Positions 44,497 to 54,220 of a stretch of 64,000 bases of DNA are shown piece by piece. The stretch covers positions 248,001 through 312,000 of the forward strand of contig NZ_JAHSTU010000005.1 of the NCBI RefSeq assembly GCF_019145495.1. Direction: 5' to 3'. Origin of the DNA: Pseudomonas azerbaijanoccidentalis (GTDB taxonomy: Bacteria > Pseudomonadota > Gammaproteobacteria > Pseudomonadales > Pseudomonadaceae). The notes under the pieces are model-generated. The model worked only from the letters and a program-made list of their open reading frames with translations. It was not told where the DNA came from and did no database searches. Both the position numbers and the translations under genes were made by a program. Positions within the stretch are counted from its first letter, which is position 1. Each line of letters begins with the position of its first letter.

Positions 44497-46053
44497 TCAG
44501 CTCACGCCCCGATCCTTGCCGGCCCAGAACGGTTCGCGCAGGTCGCGCTTGAGCACTTTTCCGGCGCCGGATAATGGCAAGGCCGTGCGGAACTCGACCG
44601 ACTTCGGGGTTTTGTAGCCGGCAATCTGATGGCGGCAGTGCTCGATGATTTGCGCACCGGCCACTGTGTTGTCCGGTTTGAGCACCACCACCGCATGCAC
44701 CGCTTCGCCCCACTGCGCGCACGGAATACCGATCACCGCACACGCGGCGACCGCCGGGTGACTGGCGATGGCGCTTTCCACTTCGCCGGAATACACATTC
44801 TCGCCACCGCTGACAATCATGTCCTTGAAGCGGTCGACGATGTACAGATAGCCCTCTTCGTCCATGTAGGCGCCGTCACCGGTGTGCATCCAGCCGCCAC
44901 GCAGGGCCTTGGCGGTTTCTTCGGGATTGTTCCAGTAGCCGAGCATGATGTTCGGGCCGCGCACCACCACTTCACCCACGGTGCCGCACGGCACTTCATT
45001 GTCTTGTTCGTCGACGATGCGCACGGTAACACCCAGACCCGGCCGCCCGGCCGAACGCAACCGGCCACTGGCGATGCCGGCGGCGTTGTGGTTTTCCGGG
45101 CCGTTGGCAGAAATCGGCGGGGCAGCTTCGGTCATGCCGTAGCCTTGAGTGAACTCCACATTCGGCAAGGCTTTAAGGGCCATTTCCAGCAAAGGCACTG
45201 CAATCGGCGAAGCGCCGTAAGTGAGGCTGCGCAGGCAACTCAGGTCATGCCTGGAAAACTCCGGGTGCATGATCAACGCTTGCAGCATGGTCGGCACGAT
45301 CAGGATGTCGGTGATGCGTTCGCGCTCGATGGTACGCATCACGTCCAGCGCATCGAAGGCCGGAACGAAGATGCTCGGCAGCCCCAACAGGGAGATCAGG
45401 ATCACCCGCGACAGCGCCGCCAGATGAAACATCGGTGCGATGTGTAAGGTCAGCGCATCGGACGGCACCGGCACATCGGCGGCCCGGGCCACTGCCGCCG
45501 ACCACAGGTTCATGTGCGATTGCATCACGCCTTTGGGCCGGCCGGTGGTGCCACCGGTGTACATGATGCTGGCCAGGTCGTCGCCGCCGCGAAACGCATC
45601 GTCGACCGGCGACGCGTCACGGATCAGTTGCTCGTAGGACAGCATGCCGTCAGGCAATGGCCCGTCACCGATGTGAATCAGCAATGGCCGCACCTTGGCG
45701 GTGCTGGCGATGCCTTCAGCCATAGGCAGGAACGTGTCGTCGATCAGCAGGATGCGCGTGTCGCAGTCATCCAGCGAGTAGACGATTTCCGGCACGCTCC
45801 AGCGGATGTTCACCGGGTTGACCACACCGCCGCCCCACCAGGTCGCGAGGAAATATTCGAGAAATCGGTCGGAGTTCATCCCCAGCAGGCCAACCCGATC
45901 GCCAGTCTGCATGCCCAGTTCCTGCAGGGCGCCGGCCAGTCGCGCCACGCGCTCGGTCAATTCGGTGTAGGTACGACGGCGGTCGCGGAACACTGTCGCC
46001 ACGGCATGGGGGCGTTGCTGCAGAACGCGGTGCAGCCCTTGAGTCAGATACAT
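44497..46053 (-). CDS. acyl-CoA synthetase 1 (AMP-forming)
   Basis: 518 residues, a paralogue of the next gene with the same motifs: YTGGTTGRPKGVMQSH, YGMTEAAPPISA, TGDGAYMDEEGYLYIVDR and the C-terminal lysine in SGAGKVLKRDLRE. An extra ten residues follow that motif. AGGAG precedes the ATG at 46053. Adjacent divergent paralogues suggest two acid substrates, for example successive chain-shortened intermediates, or different ring and chain acids. Confidence 0.88.
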   Translation of the reverse strand: MYLTQGLHRVLQQRPHAVATVFRDRRRTYTELTERVARLAGALQELGMQTGDRVGLLGMNSDRFLEYFLATWWGGGVVNPVNIRWSVPEIVYSLDDCDTRILLIDDTFLPMAEGIASTAKVRPLLIHIGDGPLPDGMLSYEQLIRDASPVDDAFRGGDDLASIMYTGGTTGRPKGVMQSHMNLWSAAVARAADVPVPSDALTLHIAPMFHLAALSRVILISLLGLPSIFVPAFDALDVMRTIERERITDILIVPTMLQALIMHPEFSRHDLSCLRSLTYGASPIAVPLLEMALKALPNVEFTQGYGMTEAAPPISANGPENHNAAGIASGRLRSAGRPGLGVTVRIVDEQDNEVPCGTVGEVVVRGPNIMLGYWNNPEETAKALRGGWMHTGDGAYMDEEGYLYIVDRFKDMIVSGGENVYSGEVESAIASHPAVAACAVIGIPCAQWGEAVHAVVVLKPDNTVAGAQIIEHCRHQIAGYKTPKSVEFRTALPLSGAGKVLKRDLREPFWAGKDRGVS

Positions 46054-46108
46054 GGTGCTCTCCTGTGAATTATTGTTGTCAGGTCAGGACAAAGGCGGTG
46101 GCACGGCG

Positions 46109-46912
46109 TCAGGTGCCGGTGTATTTGGGTGGCCGCTGCTCGACGTGGGCTGTGCGACCTTCGGCGAGGTCCTCGCTGTCGCGCAGCAAGCCCCAGTGAA
46201 AATGCGCCTGAATGGCGAAATCCCGTGGAGGCAGGTGCGCCGTCTGCAGGGCCAGGCGCTTGATCGACTGCACCGCCAGCGGCCCATTGGCAGCAATCCG
46301 CTCGGCCAGGTTCAGGGCCGCCGAGAGCAATCGTTCCTGAGGCAACAGATCGATGATCAGGCCAATGCTCAGGGCTTGCTGGGCGCTGACCGGTTCTCCC
46401 GTCAGAGCGATTTTCATGGCATGGGCAGCGGGAATTGCCCGCAGCAGCAGCTGCACACCGCCCGCCGCCGGAATGCTCGCCTCGCGCACTTCCGGTAAGC
46501 CAAACGTGGCACTCGCGGCGGCGATTCGCAGGTCACATTGCAACGCCAGTTCCAGACCGCCGCCCAAGCAGGCGCCATTGACGGCGGCGATGATCGGTTT
46601 CCAGATGTCCAGGTCGCTGAGGTCGAACAGGCGTGTGTAGCCGCCCTCTTCGGCTTCGGTCTCGCGGCTTTTCAGGGTTCCGGCGACAAACCCGGACGCG
46701 GGCCGCAACGACTCCTTGAGGCCGGCGCCGCAGCAAAAGGCGCGCTCACCCGCGCCGGTCAGCACGATGACCCGCACCTGCTCGTCATCCTGGCAGGCAC
46801 CCAACGTCTTGCGCAGGTGCATCAGGTCGCTGACGCTCAGCGCATTATTGGACTGCTGCGCATCGAGCACGATCAGCGCCACGTGATCGATGATCTTGAA
46901 CTGAATGGCCAT
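46109..46912 (-). CDS. enoyl-CoA hydratase/isomerase family protein
   Basis: 267 residues, crotonase fold. The oxyanion-hole segments are CCGAGLKE (about 60-67) and VNGACLGGGLELAL (about 110-123); the second-Glu region reads GLPEVREASIPAAGG. One catalytic Glu is present in the second helix, while the other is less clear. It probably hydrates or isomerises enoyl-CoA in the same pathway. 38 bases after the CoA racemase stop, same operon. Confidence 0.85.
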   Translation of the reverse strand: MAIQFKIIDHVALIVLDAQQSNNALSVSDLMHLRKTLGACQDDEQVRVIVLTGAGERAFCCGAGLKESLRPASGFVAGTLKSRETEAEEGGYTRLFDLSDLDIWKPIIAAVNGACLGGGLELALQCDLRIAAASATFGLPEVREASIPAAGGVQLLLRAIPAAHAMKIALTGEPVSAQQALSIGLIIDLLPQERLLSAALNLAERIAANGPLAVQSIKRLALQTAHLPPRDFAIQAHFHWGLLRDSEDLAEGRTAHVEQRPPKYTGT

Positions 46913-46950
46913 GGGCTAACTCCTGCGCTCCGTGATTTTTATGATTGTTT

Positions 46951-48105
46951 TCAGGCGTTGAATCCCAGACCCAGCTCACGCAAACGCTCAATGGCGTCGG
47001 CGTCGAAACCCCAATCGCGCAGGGCTTCGCCGCCGTGTTCGCCACGTTCGGGGGCCGGTTGCGGATGTGCCGAAGGCGTGCCAAGGAAGCGTGGGGCCGG
47101 CACCGGTTGCACCACACCGTCGACCTCGATGAAGCTGCCACGGGCGACACCATGGGGATGCTGCGCGGCTTCGGTCAGACCCAGCACCGGTGCCACGCAA
47201 GCGTCGCTGCCGTCGAAGGCCTCGACCCATTGCTCGCGGGTGCGGCCAAGGAATGCGGCAGTAAACGCTTCACGCAATCGGGGCCAGCCGGCCCGGTCGT
47301 GTTGCGACGGAAGGTCTGCGTTGGACAGCCCGAGGATCTCCAGCATTTGCCCATAGAACCGAGATTCCAGGGGCCCGATCGCCATGTGCTGACCATCGCG
47401 TGTTGCGTAGGTGTCGTACCACGGCGCGCCGCCGTCAAGCAGGTTGCTGCCGCGCTGTTCTTGCCAATGACCACCGGCCAGCAAACCCCAGATCACCGAA
47501 CCCAATTGCGCGGCGCCCTCGGTCATGGCCGCGTCGACCACCTGGCCCGTGCCGCCGCGCTGCACATTGACCAGCGCCGCCAACGTGCCCATCGCCAGCA
47601 ACATGCCGCCCCCCCCGTAATCACCGACCAGGTTCAGCGGCGGCACCGGCCGACCACCAGCCGGGCCGATACTGGACAGCACACCGGACAAGGCAATGTA
47701 GTTCAGATCATGCCCGGCACGGTCGGCCATGGGGCCGGTCTGACCCCAACCGGTCATACGGGCATAGACCAGGCGCGGATTGAGCTTGAGCGCCACATCC
47801 GGCCCCAGGCCCAGACGCTCCATGGTGCCGGGGCGAAAGCCTTCGACCAGCACATCAGCACGCTCGATCAACGCCAACGCGGCGGCGACACTGTCGGGGC
47901 GCTTGAGGTCCAGCGTCACCGAACGGCGGTTGCGACCGGTGATATCGGCGCGTTTGCCCTCAAGCTTCGGCCCCAGGTCACCGGCCTTTACCGGACGGTC
48001 GATGCGCACCACGTCAGCGCCCATGTCCGCCAGCAGCATCGTGCCAAAGGGCGCCGGCCCGATTGCCTCAAACTCCACCACTCGAATGCCGCTCAGTACG
48101 CCCAT
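46951..48105 (-). CDS. alpha-methylacyl-CoA racemase (CaiB/BaiF family)
   Basis: 384 residues. The fold matches family III CoA enzymes, and the racemase active-site residues align in spacing with the human enzyme: H132 in AGHDLNYIALSG, D162 in GDYGGGGM and E247 in GPLESRFY (all six positions later than H126, D156 and E241). That pattern points to a racemase, not a CoA-transferase, although transferase activity is possible. It inverts the 2-methyl centre of acyl-CoA so beta-oxidation can proceed. GGAG precedes the ATG at 48105. First gene of a four-gene operon, preceded by operator site 4. Confidence 0.88.
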   Translation of the reverse strand: MGVLSGIRVVEFEAIGPAPFGTMLLADMGADVVRIDRPVKAGDLGPKLEGKRADITGRNRRSVTLDLKRPDSVAAALALIERADVLVEGFRPGTMERLGLGPDVALKLNPRLVYARMTGWGQTGPMADRAGHDLNYIALSGVLSSIGPAGGRPVPPLNLVGDYGGGGMLLAMGTLAALVNVQRGGTGQVVDAAMTEGAAQLGSVIWGLLAGGHWQEQRGSNLLDGGAPWYDTYATRDGQHMAIGPLESRFYGQMLEILGLSNADLPSQHDRAGWPRLREAFTAAFLGRTREQWVEAFDGSDACVAPVLGLTEAAQHPHGVARGSFIEVDGVVQPVPAPRFLGTPSAHPQPAPERGEHGGEALRDWGFDADAIERLRELGLGFNA

Positions 48106-48190
48106 TGCCGTCGCTCCGTTGTTCTGTCGGAGCGCCGCAGCCCTCCTATTCTTGTGCCTCCCAGTAGACCAACGCACCGATCAGCGACCA

Positions 48191-48207
48191 CCACCCGCAT
48201 CGGGTGG
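48191..48207. promoter_or_regulatory. regulon operator, site 4 (CCACCCGCATCGGGTGG)
   Basis: Best palindrome of the set, extended to CCACCACCCG/CGGGTGGTGG at 48188-48210. It lies between the divergent racemase operon (94 bases from its ATG) and LuxR 2 (104 bases). A TTACACT -10-like hexamer at 48248-48253 sits 41 bases downstream on the plus strand, putting the site at about -61. Confidence 0.8.
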
Positions 48208-48302
48208 TGGCCGCCAAAGACAGGCTCCCAGGGCCAATGGTCTGGGTTACACTCGAAGGGATTCGAGGCCCTCACAAAACAAAAAAAGAATCGGAAAGCC
48301 CC

Positions 48303-51122
48303 ATGGACAAACCCCGCAAGTCCAATGCATCGGACCCACTTGCCAGCCAGGCCTTCAATCCGGTTCAGTCGCCGATCGTCAACACCAAACTGATCCCGCC
48401 ACGCAGCGCCGGCCGCCTGATTTCGCGCGAACGGCTGCAAGACCAGATGCTCAAGGCCCGCCGCCAGCGGTGCATCGTGCTCAAGGGGCCGGCCGGCTGC
48501 GGCAAGACTTCAACGCTGATCGCCTGGCGCCAGGCGCTGTTGCCGTTGGGCTATGACGTCGCCTGGCTGACGCTGTCGGCGGACGACAACGAACTGACCC
48601 GTTTCATCGATTACCTGCTGGCCAGCCTCGGGCAGATCGACCCGGCGCTCGTCCGCGAAGCCATCCAGCTGGAAGGCCGCGGCATCGACAGCGAAGCGGT
48701 GGAACGCACCGTCATCACCCTGGTGCGCAGCATTGCCGCCCGTGGCCGTGAATTGGTGCTGGTACTCGACGATCTGCACCACTTGACCGACGTCGGCATT
48801 CATCAGGCCCTGCAATGGCTGATCGACTACGCCCCGGCCAACCTGCACCTGGCGCTGGTCTCGCGCAGTGCGGTGCCGCTGTCCCTGGCACGATTGCGCA
48901 GCCAGGAGCTGGTGCTGGAACTGAACCTGCGGGACCTGCGCTTCACCCCGACGGAATCCGAACAGTTCCTAAAGGCGCAACTGGGCGAGATCAATACCCG
49001 CGACGCCAAGCAGATGCATGAACTCACCGATGGCTGGGTCGCAGGGCTGCAACTGCTCGCGGTCAGCCACAAGAAGAACCGTCCGGCCGCTGCCGGCGGA
49101 CAAGCGCAACTGCGCGACGATCAGGCCTTCGCCAAGTTTTTTGAAGTCGAAGTGCTGTCCCACCTGTCACCGACAGACCTCGACCTGATGTTGCTCATGG
49201 CCGTCTGCAACCGCTTTTGCGCCTCGCTGTGCGCGGCCCTCAGTGGCCATCCCGAGGCTGTCAGCGAGGCCAATGCGCTCTTGGCGCGGCTGGAGCGGGA
49301 TAACCTGTTCCTGATTCCGGTGGACAGCGCCGAGCGCGAAACCTGGTATCGCCTGCACCCGCTGCTGCGCGAAACCCTGCTCAAGTATTTCGATTCGCGC
49401 AGCAAGGCAGAACAACAGACGGTGCACGTGCGGGCATGGAACTGGTTCCGCGAGCACCATCACCTGGATGAAGCCGTGCACCATGCCGTCATGGGCGGCG
49501 ATCCTCGCGCCGCAGCCGATCTGGTGGAGCAACACGCCGAGGCGCTGTATGCCCATGGCGACTTGCGCATGTTGATCGAGCTGGTGCGGTTACTGCCGGT
49601 CGAGCACGTACAGGCGCGGGTCAAGTTGCGCATCCTAAAAACGCGGATGCAGCTGTATGCCAGGGACTTTGTGGCCTGCACCGAGAGTCTGGAGCGGTTG
49701 TTCCGGGATGTTCCCGAAAGCGAAGTGCATGACCGTTTCATGATCTCGCTGCTGCGCGCTTCATTGGCATTGCAACGCGATGACACCGACGCCGCGATGA
49801 CGGTGTTGCCGCAATTGCTCAACCCGCCACCGGGCAGCAACAGCGTTGCCATAGGTTCCTGCGCCAACATCCTGTCCTGGCTGTACATGCACCGCGGCGA
49901 GTACGAAAAGGCCCGGCAAGTGCAACTCGACCGCCCTGACTTGCTGATCAATGGCGAGCCGCTGCTGGGAACCACGGCGGGCAGCCTTCAGGGGCGTTGC
50001 ATGATTGGCTTGAGCCTGGCGCTGGAGGGCCAGATGACCCAGGCCGAAAGGGTTTATCGCGATGTACTGCATGAGGCCAGCCATTGCGGCAAGGCCGGTG
50101 CCGATGCCACTTACCTGTCCGCGGCACTGTTGGGCGAAGTGCTGTACGAAACCAATGACGTCGACGCGGCGTTCAAACTGCTGTCGGGCTGGATCGATAT
50201 TCTGGAGAGGATCTCGATCCCCGATTCGGTGCTGCGCGTGCTGCAAGTGCTGTGGAATGTGCAATGGCTGGCGGGCAATCAGCAGGAGGCCCTGGCATTT
50301 GTCGAGCGACTGGATGAATACGCGATCAAACTCGGCCTGGAACGCCTGCAAGCGTACTGCCTGACCTGGCAGGTGCGCTGGCTATTGATCCTCGGCGAAT
50401 CCGCAGCGGCCCACGCCAAACTGACGCGCCTGGAAGCCATCGACGCCCGCCACCCGGATGCCGGGCAAACGGCGCTCAAGGAAATCCACATCCTCACCGA
50501 GAACGCCCGCGCACGCTGGCAACTGGCGCAAGGCGATCTGGACGGCGCATCAACGCGCATCGAGCGCTTGATCGAAACGTGCGAACGCCACCGCCGCCAA
50601 CTCGGCACCGTACGCCTGCTGGTGCTCAGTGCCGTGATCGAAGCCGAACGCGGCAACCATGAGCGGGCACGGGAAAAAATCATGGAAGCCCTGCGCCGCG
50701 GGCAACGCTTCGGCCTGGTGCGCAGTTTGCTAGACGCCCATCCGGATGGGTTGAAACTGATTACCGACATCGCCAATCGAGAAACCCTGGACCCGGTGCT
50801 GGCGTTCTATGTCGAACGGCTGCAAGCGGCTGACTTGACGGCGCCCGCCGTCTCGAAGGACAAACCGGCCACGGCGACAACCAGTAAACCGCTGGCCAGT
50901 GGCATCGAACCGTTGAGCGAACGGGAAATCGAAGTGGTGCGCCTGCTCGCCCAGGCCCTGCCCAACAAGAAAATTGCCCGCGCCCTGGGGCTGTCCCCGG
51001 AAACCGTGAAATGGCACCTGAGCCACATCTATAGCAAGCTTGGCGTCAGCAGCCGCGATGAAGCGGTGGCGCGGGTGCGCGATCTTGAGTCGCATAGCGA
51101 TACCGACACCCAACCGAAATAA
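48303..51122 (+). CDS. MalT-like LuxR-family ATPase regulator 2
   Basis: 939 residues. Walker A GPAGCGKT (62-69), Walker B LVLVLDDLHHL (about 152), helical TPR-like repeats (about 350-800), and a C-terminal LuxR helix-turn-helix LSEREIEVVRLLAQALPNKK through SPETVKWHLSHIYSKLGV. About 210 residues longer than LuxR 1 and diverged from it. The ATG at 48303 has GGAAAG upstream; the longer frame from 48204 crosses the operator. It is divergent from the racemase operon and upstream of the second dehydrogenase-thiolase set. Confidence 0.92.
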   Translation: MDKPRKSNASDPLASQAFNPVQSPIVNTKLIPPRSAGRLISRERLQDQMLKARRQRCIVLKGPAGCGKTSTLIAWRQALLPLGYDVAWLTLSADDNELTRFIDYLLASLGQIDPALVREAIQLEGRGIDSEAVERTVITLVRSIAARGRELVLVLDDLHHLTDVGIHQALQWLIDYAPANLHLALVSRSAVPLSLARLRSQELVLELNLRDLRFTPTESEQFLKAQLGEINTRDAKQMHELTDGWVAGLQLLAVSHKKNRPAAAGGQAQLRDDQAFAKFFEVEVLSHLSPTDLDLMLLMAVCNRFCASLCAALSGHPEAVSEANALLARLERDNLFLIPVDSAERETWYRLHPLLRETLLKYFDSRSKAEQQTVHVRAWNWFREHHHLDEAVHHAVMGGDPRAAADLVEQHAEALYAHGDLRMLIELVRLLPVEHVQARVKLRILKTRMQLYARDFVACTESLERLFRDVPESEVHDRFMISLLRASLALQRDDTDAAMTVLPQLLNPPPGSNSVAIGSCANILSWLYMHRGEYEKARQVQLDRPDLLINGEPLLGTTAGSLQGRCMIGLSLALEGQMTQAERVYRDVLHEASHCGKAGADATYLSAALLGEVLYETNDVDAAFKLLSGWIDILERISIPDSVLRVLQVLWNVQWLAGNQQEALAFVERLDEYAIKLGLERLQAYCLTWQVRWLLILGESAAAHAKLTRLEAIDARHPDAGQTALKEIHILTENARARWQLAQGDLDGASTRIERLIETCERHRRQLGTVRLLVLSAVIEAERGNHERAREKIMEALRRGQRFGLVRSLLDAHPDGLKLITDIANRETLDPVLAFYVERLQAADLTAPAVSKDKPATATTSKPLASGIEPLSEREIEVVRLLAQALPNKKIARALGLSPETVKWHLSHIYSKLGVSSRDEAVARVRDLESHSDTDTQPK

Positions 51123-51132
51123 AACGAACATC

Positions 51133-51222
51133 CTGTAGGAGCTGCCGCAGGCTGCGAACTTTTGATCTGGCTTGTGAAAATCAAAAGATCGCAGCCTCGT
51201 TCCACTCGACAGCTCCTACAGG
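51133..51222. repeat. inverted repeat pair, second copy of GGAGCTGCNGCAGGC family
   Basis: CTGTAGGAGCTGCCGCAGGC opens it; the inner AAAAGATCGCAGCC arm is intact, but the closing arm is interrupted by about ten bases (CGTTCCACTCGA) before CAGCTCCTACAG. Confidence 0.8.
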
Positions 51223-51280
51223 GGGAACGCAATCAACAGGGATTGTGTTTCCATCCATGGATCATTGAATTTCCAACCCG

Positions 51281-51297
51281 CCACCCACCTCGGGTGG
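51281..51297. promoter_or_regulatory. regulon operator, site 5 (CCACCCACCTCGGGTGG)
   Basis: Centred 95 bases before the acyl-CoA dehydrogenase 2 GTG start. Confidence 0.75.
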
Positions 51298-51383
51298 CGT
51301 TCGCCCGATGCCCCCCACCTATCGTAAGCCTCATTCACAGGCGCCTGGCCCACTGCCGGCCTGCCATCGATGAGGAGTCTTGC

Positions 51384-52523
51384 GTGCACATCGCCCGAAC
51401 CGTTTTCCGCGAAGACCATGAGATGTTCCGCACTACCGTGCGACGTTTTTTCGAGCGCGAATGCCTGCCCCGACAGGCCGAGTGGGACAAGGCCGGTCAA
51501 GTCGACCGCGAAACCTGGCTCAAGGCCGGTCGCGAAGGCTTGCTCGGCATCACCCTGCCCACCGAATACGGTGGTGGCGGTGGTGATTTCGGTCACTGCG
51601 CGGTGTTCAACGAAGAGTTCGCCCGGGCCGGTGTGAGCGGCGCCTACTTCGGCATGCACTCCGACGTCATCGCGCCCTACATCAACCGCTGCGGCAACGA
51701 CGAACAAAAACAGAAGTGGCTGCCGGGCATCTGTTCCGGCGAAATCATCCTCGCCATCGCCATGACCGAACCCGGCACCGGCAGCGACCTGAAAGCCGTG
51801 CGCACCACCGCCGTGCGTGACGGCGACGAGTACGTTATCAATGGCAGCAAGACCTTCATCAGCAACGGCCTGACCGCCGACCTGGTGATCGTCGTGTGCA
51901 AGACCGACCCAAGCGCCGGCGCCAAGGGCATCAGCCTGATTGCCGTGGAAACCAACCGCCCCGGTTTCAAGCGCGGGCGCAAACTGGAAAAGGTCGGCCA
52001 GCACGCCCAGGACACCGCCGAGCTGTTCTTCGACAACGTTCGCGTGCCGGTGGGCAATCGCCTCGGTGAAGAAGGCCTGGGCTTCACCTACCTGATGGGT
52101 GAACTGCCACAGGAGCGGTTCTCCATCGCGGTATCCGCCGCCGCCAAACTGGAACGTCTGCTCAAGCAAACCATCGAGTACGTGAAAGACCGCAAGGCGT
52201 TCAACCAGACCGTGTGGGACTTTCAGAACACCAAGTTCAAGCTCGCCGACATCAAGGCCCAGGCCACCGCCATGCGCGTCATGGTCGATTACTACCTGGG
52301 CGAGCACATGCGTCGGCGCCTGACCCTCGAAGAAGCCGCGATCGCCAAGCTCTACACCACCGAAACCCTGTGGAAATGCATCGACGACATGGTCCAGCTG
52401 CATGGCGGCTACGGCTACATGCTGGAGTACCCGATTGCCCGCGCGTTCGTTGACATGCGCGTCAACCGCATCTACGGCGGCACCAGTGAAGTCATGCGCG
52501 AAATGATCGCGCGCAAGCTCTGA
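51384..52523 (+). CDS. acyl-CoA dehydrogenase (homomeric type) 2
   Basis: 379 residues from a GTG start that has GAGGAG six bases upstream; an earlier frame from 51162 includes repeat DNA and is not used. Closely parallels the enzyme at 41599, identical in length, with IAMTEPGTGSDLKAVRTTAV, VINGSKTFISNG and LHGGYGYMLEYPIARAF; the two clearly arose by duplication. First gene of a five-gene operon with thiolase 2, two MaoC subunits and an SDR. Reaction: alpha,beta-dehydrogenation of an acyl-CoA. Confidence 0.9.
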   Translation: MHIARTVFREDHEMFRTTVRRFFERECLPRQAEWDKAGQVDRETWLKAGREGLLGITLPTEYGGGGGDFGHCAVFNEEFARAGVSGAYFGMHSDVIAPYINRCGNDEQKQKWLPGICSGEIILAIAMTEPGTGSDLKAVRTTAVRDGDEYVINGSKTFISNGLTADLVIVVCKTDPSAGAKGISLIAVETNRPGFKRGRKLEKVGQHAQDTAELFFDNVRVPVGNRLGEEGLGFTYLMGELPQERFSIAVSAAAKLERLLKQTIEYVKDRKAFNQTVWDFQNTKFKLADIKAQATAMRVMVDYYLGEHMRRRLTLEEAAIAKLYTTETLWKCIDDMVQLHGGYGYMLEYPIARAFVDMRVNRIYGGTSEVMREMIARKL

Positions 52524-52550
52524 ACCTCTCCAACAAAAAGGAAAACAACG

Positions 52551-53735
52551 ATGAGCCAAAAAGTGTTCGTGGCTGGCGTCGGCATGATCCAGTTCAAGAA
52601 ACCGGGGACCAACGAGCCCTACGACATCATGGGTGAACAGGCGATTCGCCTGGCCCTGGCCGATTGCGGCCTGGACATTCGCGACATCCAGCAGGCCTAC
52701 GCCGGTTACGTTTACGGCGACTCCACCTGCGGCCAGAAAGCCCTGTACCGCGTGGGCATGACCGGCATTCCGCTGATCAACGTCAACAACAATTGCGCCA
52801 CCGGCTCCAGCGCCCTGTTCCTTGCCCGTCAGGCCGTGGCCAGCGGTGCAGTCGATTGCGCCCTGGCGTTCGGCTTCGAGCAGATGAACCCGGGCGCGCT
52901 GAAGTCCGCCTGGACCGACCGCGCGCCAGCCACCGAGCGCGCGCTCAAGTTGACCAACGAACTGGTGGGCATGCCCGACCTGCCAACCGCGATCCGCCAG
53001 TTCGCCGGTGCCGGTTTCGCCCACATGCAGAAGTACGGCACCCAACTGGACACTTTCGCCAAGATCCGCGCCAAGGCCAGCCGCCACGCGGCAAACAATC
53101 CGCTGGCGGTGTTCCGCAATGTGGTCAGCACCGAAGAAGTCATGGCCGCCCCCATGCTATGGGAAGGCGTACTGACGCGCCTGATGGCCTGCCCGCCAAC
53201 CTGCGGCGCCGCCGCCAGCATCGTGGTCTCCGAAGCCTTCGCGAAAAAACACGGCCTGCGCACTGACGTGTTGATCGCCGGCCAGGCCCTGACCACCGAC
53301 CTGCCGAGCACCTACGACGCCAAGGACATGATCCGCGTGGTCGGTTTCGACATGACGCGCATGGCCGCCGACATCGCCTACAACCAGGCCGGCATTGGGC
53401 CGAAAGATATCGACGTGATCGAGTTACACGACTGCTTCGCCCAGAACGAGCTGCTGACCTACGAAGGCCTGGGCCTGTGCGCCGAAGGTGGCGCCGAGCA
53501 ACTGGTCAACGACGGCGACAACACCTACGGCGGCGAGTGGGTGACCAATCCGTCCGGCGGCCTGCTCTCCAAGGGCCACCCGCTGGGTGCCACCGGCCTG
53601 GCGCAGTGCTACGAGCTGACCCACCAGTTGCGCGGCACCGCCGACAAACGCCAGGTGCAGGACGCGCGCATCGCCGTGCAGCACAACCTCGGCCTGGGCG
53701 GCGCCTGCGTCGTCACCGTGTACCAGAAGCACTGA
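52551..53735 (+). CDS. SCPx-type thiolase 2
   Basis: 394 residues. YVYGDSTCGQKALYRVGMTG, NVNNNCATGSSALF (nucleophile C82), HDCFAQNE, GGLLSKGHPLGATG and the end LGLGGACVVTVY match sterol carrier protein X thiolase. Paralogue of the enzyme at 40362 with a different substrate-loop region (about 120-230), so different chain specificity is likely. AAAAGG precedes the ATG by a few bases. Second gene in the operon. Confidence 0.88.
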   Translation: MSQKVFVAGVGMIQFKKPGTNEPYDIMGEQAIRLALADCGLDIRDIQQAYAGYVYGDSTCGQKALYRVGMTGIPLINVNNNCATGSSALFLARQAVASGAVDCALAFGFEQMNPGALKSAWTDRAPATERALKLTNELVGMPDLPTAIRQFAGAGFAHMQKYGTQLDTFAKIRAKASRHAANNPLAVFRNVVSTEEVMAAPMLWEGVLTRLMACPPTCGAAASIVVSEAFAKKHGLRTDVLIAGQALTTDLPSTYDAKDMIRVVGFDMTRMAADIAYNQAGIGPKDIDVIELHDCFAQNELLTYEGLGLCAEGGAEQLVNDGDNTYGGEWVTNPSGGLLSKGHPLGATGLAQCYELTHQLRGTADKRQVQDARIAVQHNLGLGGACVVTVYQKH

Positions 53736-53765
53736 AGCCGCGGGCTTTGAAAAGGAGTCATTCAG

Positions 53766-54206
53766 ATGATCGACAAAAAACACATCGGCAGACAACTGCC
53801 CACCTTCCTCGCTACCGCTGAAGCCGGGCAATTGCGTTTCTTCGCCAAGTCCACCGGGGAAACCAACCCGATCTACTTCGACGAGCAGGCTGCTCGCGAC
53901 GCGGGCCATCCGAACTTGCCATTGCCGCCGACCTTCCTGTTCTCGCTTGAATTCCAGATCCCGTCGAACGCCTGGCGTGACGAGCTGGGCATCGTCACCG
54001 CGCGCATCCTGCACGGTGAAGAGTCGTTCCGTTATCACCGCATGGCCTATGCCGGCGACACCCTGCGCTTCGATGTGCGCATCGCCGACATCTACGACAA
54101 GAAAGGTGGCGCGCTGGAATTCGTGGTGCGTGAAACCCGAGTCACCAATCAGCACGGTGAGCACGTCGCGGACTTGCGCAGCGTGCTCGTGCAGCGCAAC
54201 AGCTGA
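53766..54206 (+). CDS. MaoC-like hydratase subunit, apparently inactive (FAS1-DH N-domain type)
   Basis: 146 residues, a single hot-dog fold. At the catalytic loop the consensus GDxNPxH reads GETNPIY (E32 and Y37 in place of Asp and His), so it should not be catalytic alone. It starts with GGAG upstream and ends 14 bases before the second MaoC gene, as in heterodimeric enoyl-CoA hydratases that act on bulky acyl chains. Probable structural/substrate-binding partner of the next gene. Confidence 0.8.
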   Translation: MIDKKHIGRQLPTFLATAEAGQLRFFAKSTGETNPIYFDEQAARDAGHPNLPLPPTFLFSLEFQIPSNAWRDELGIVTARILHGEESFRYHRMAYAGDTLRFDVRIADIYDKKGGALEFVVRETRVTNQHGEHVADLRSVLVQRNS

Positions 54207-54220
54207 AGCGGAGAACAACC

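Noticed and set aside
51216..53087. A 623-codon minus-strand frame opposite acyl-CoA dehydrogenase 2 and thiolase 2
   Set aside because: Antisense shadow of strongly conserved coding sequence with good ribosome sites on the plus strand.
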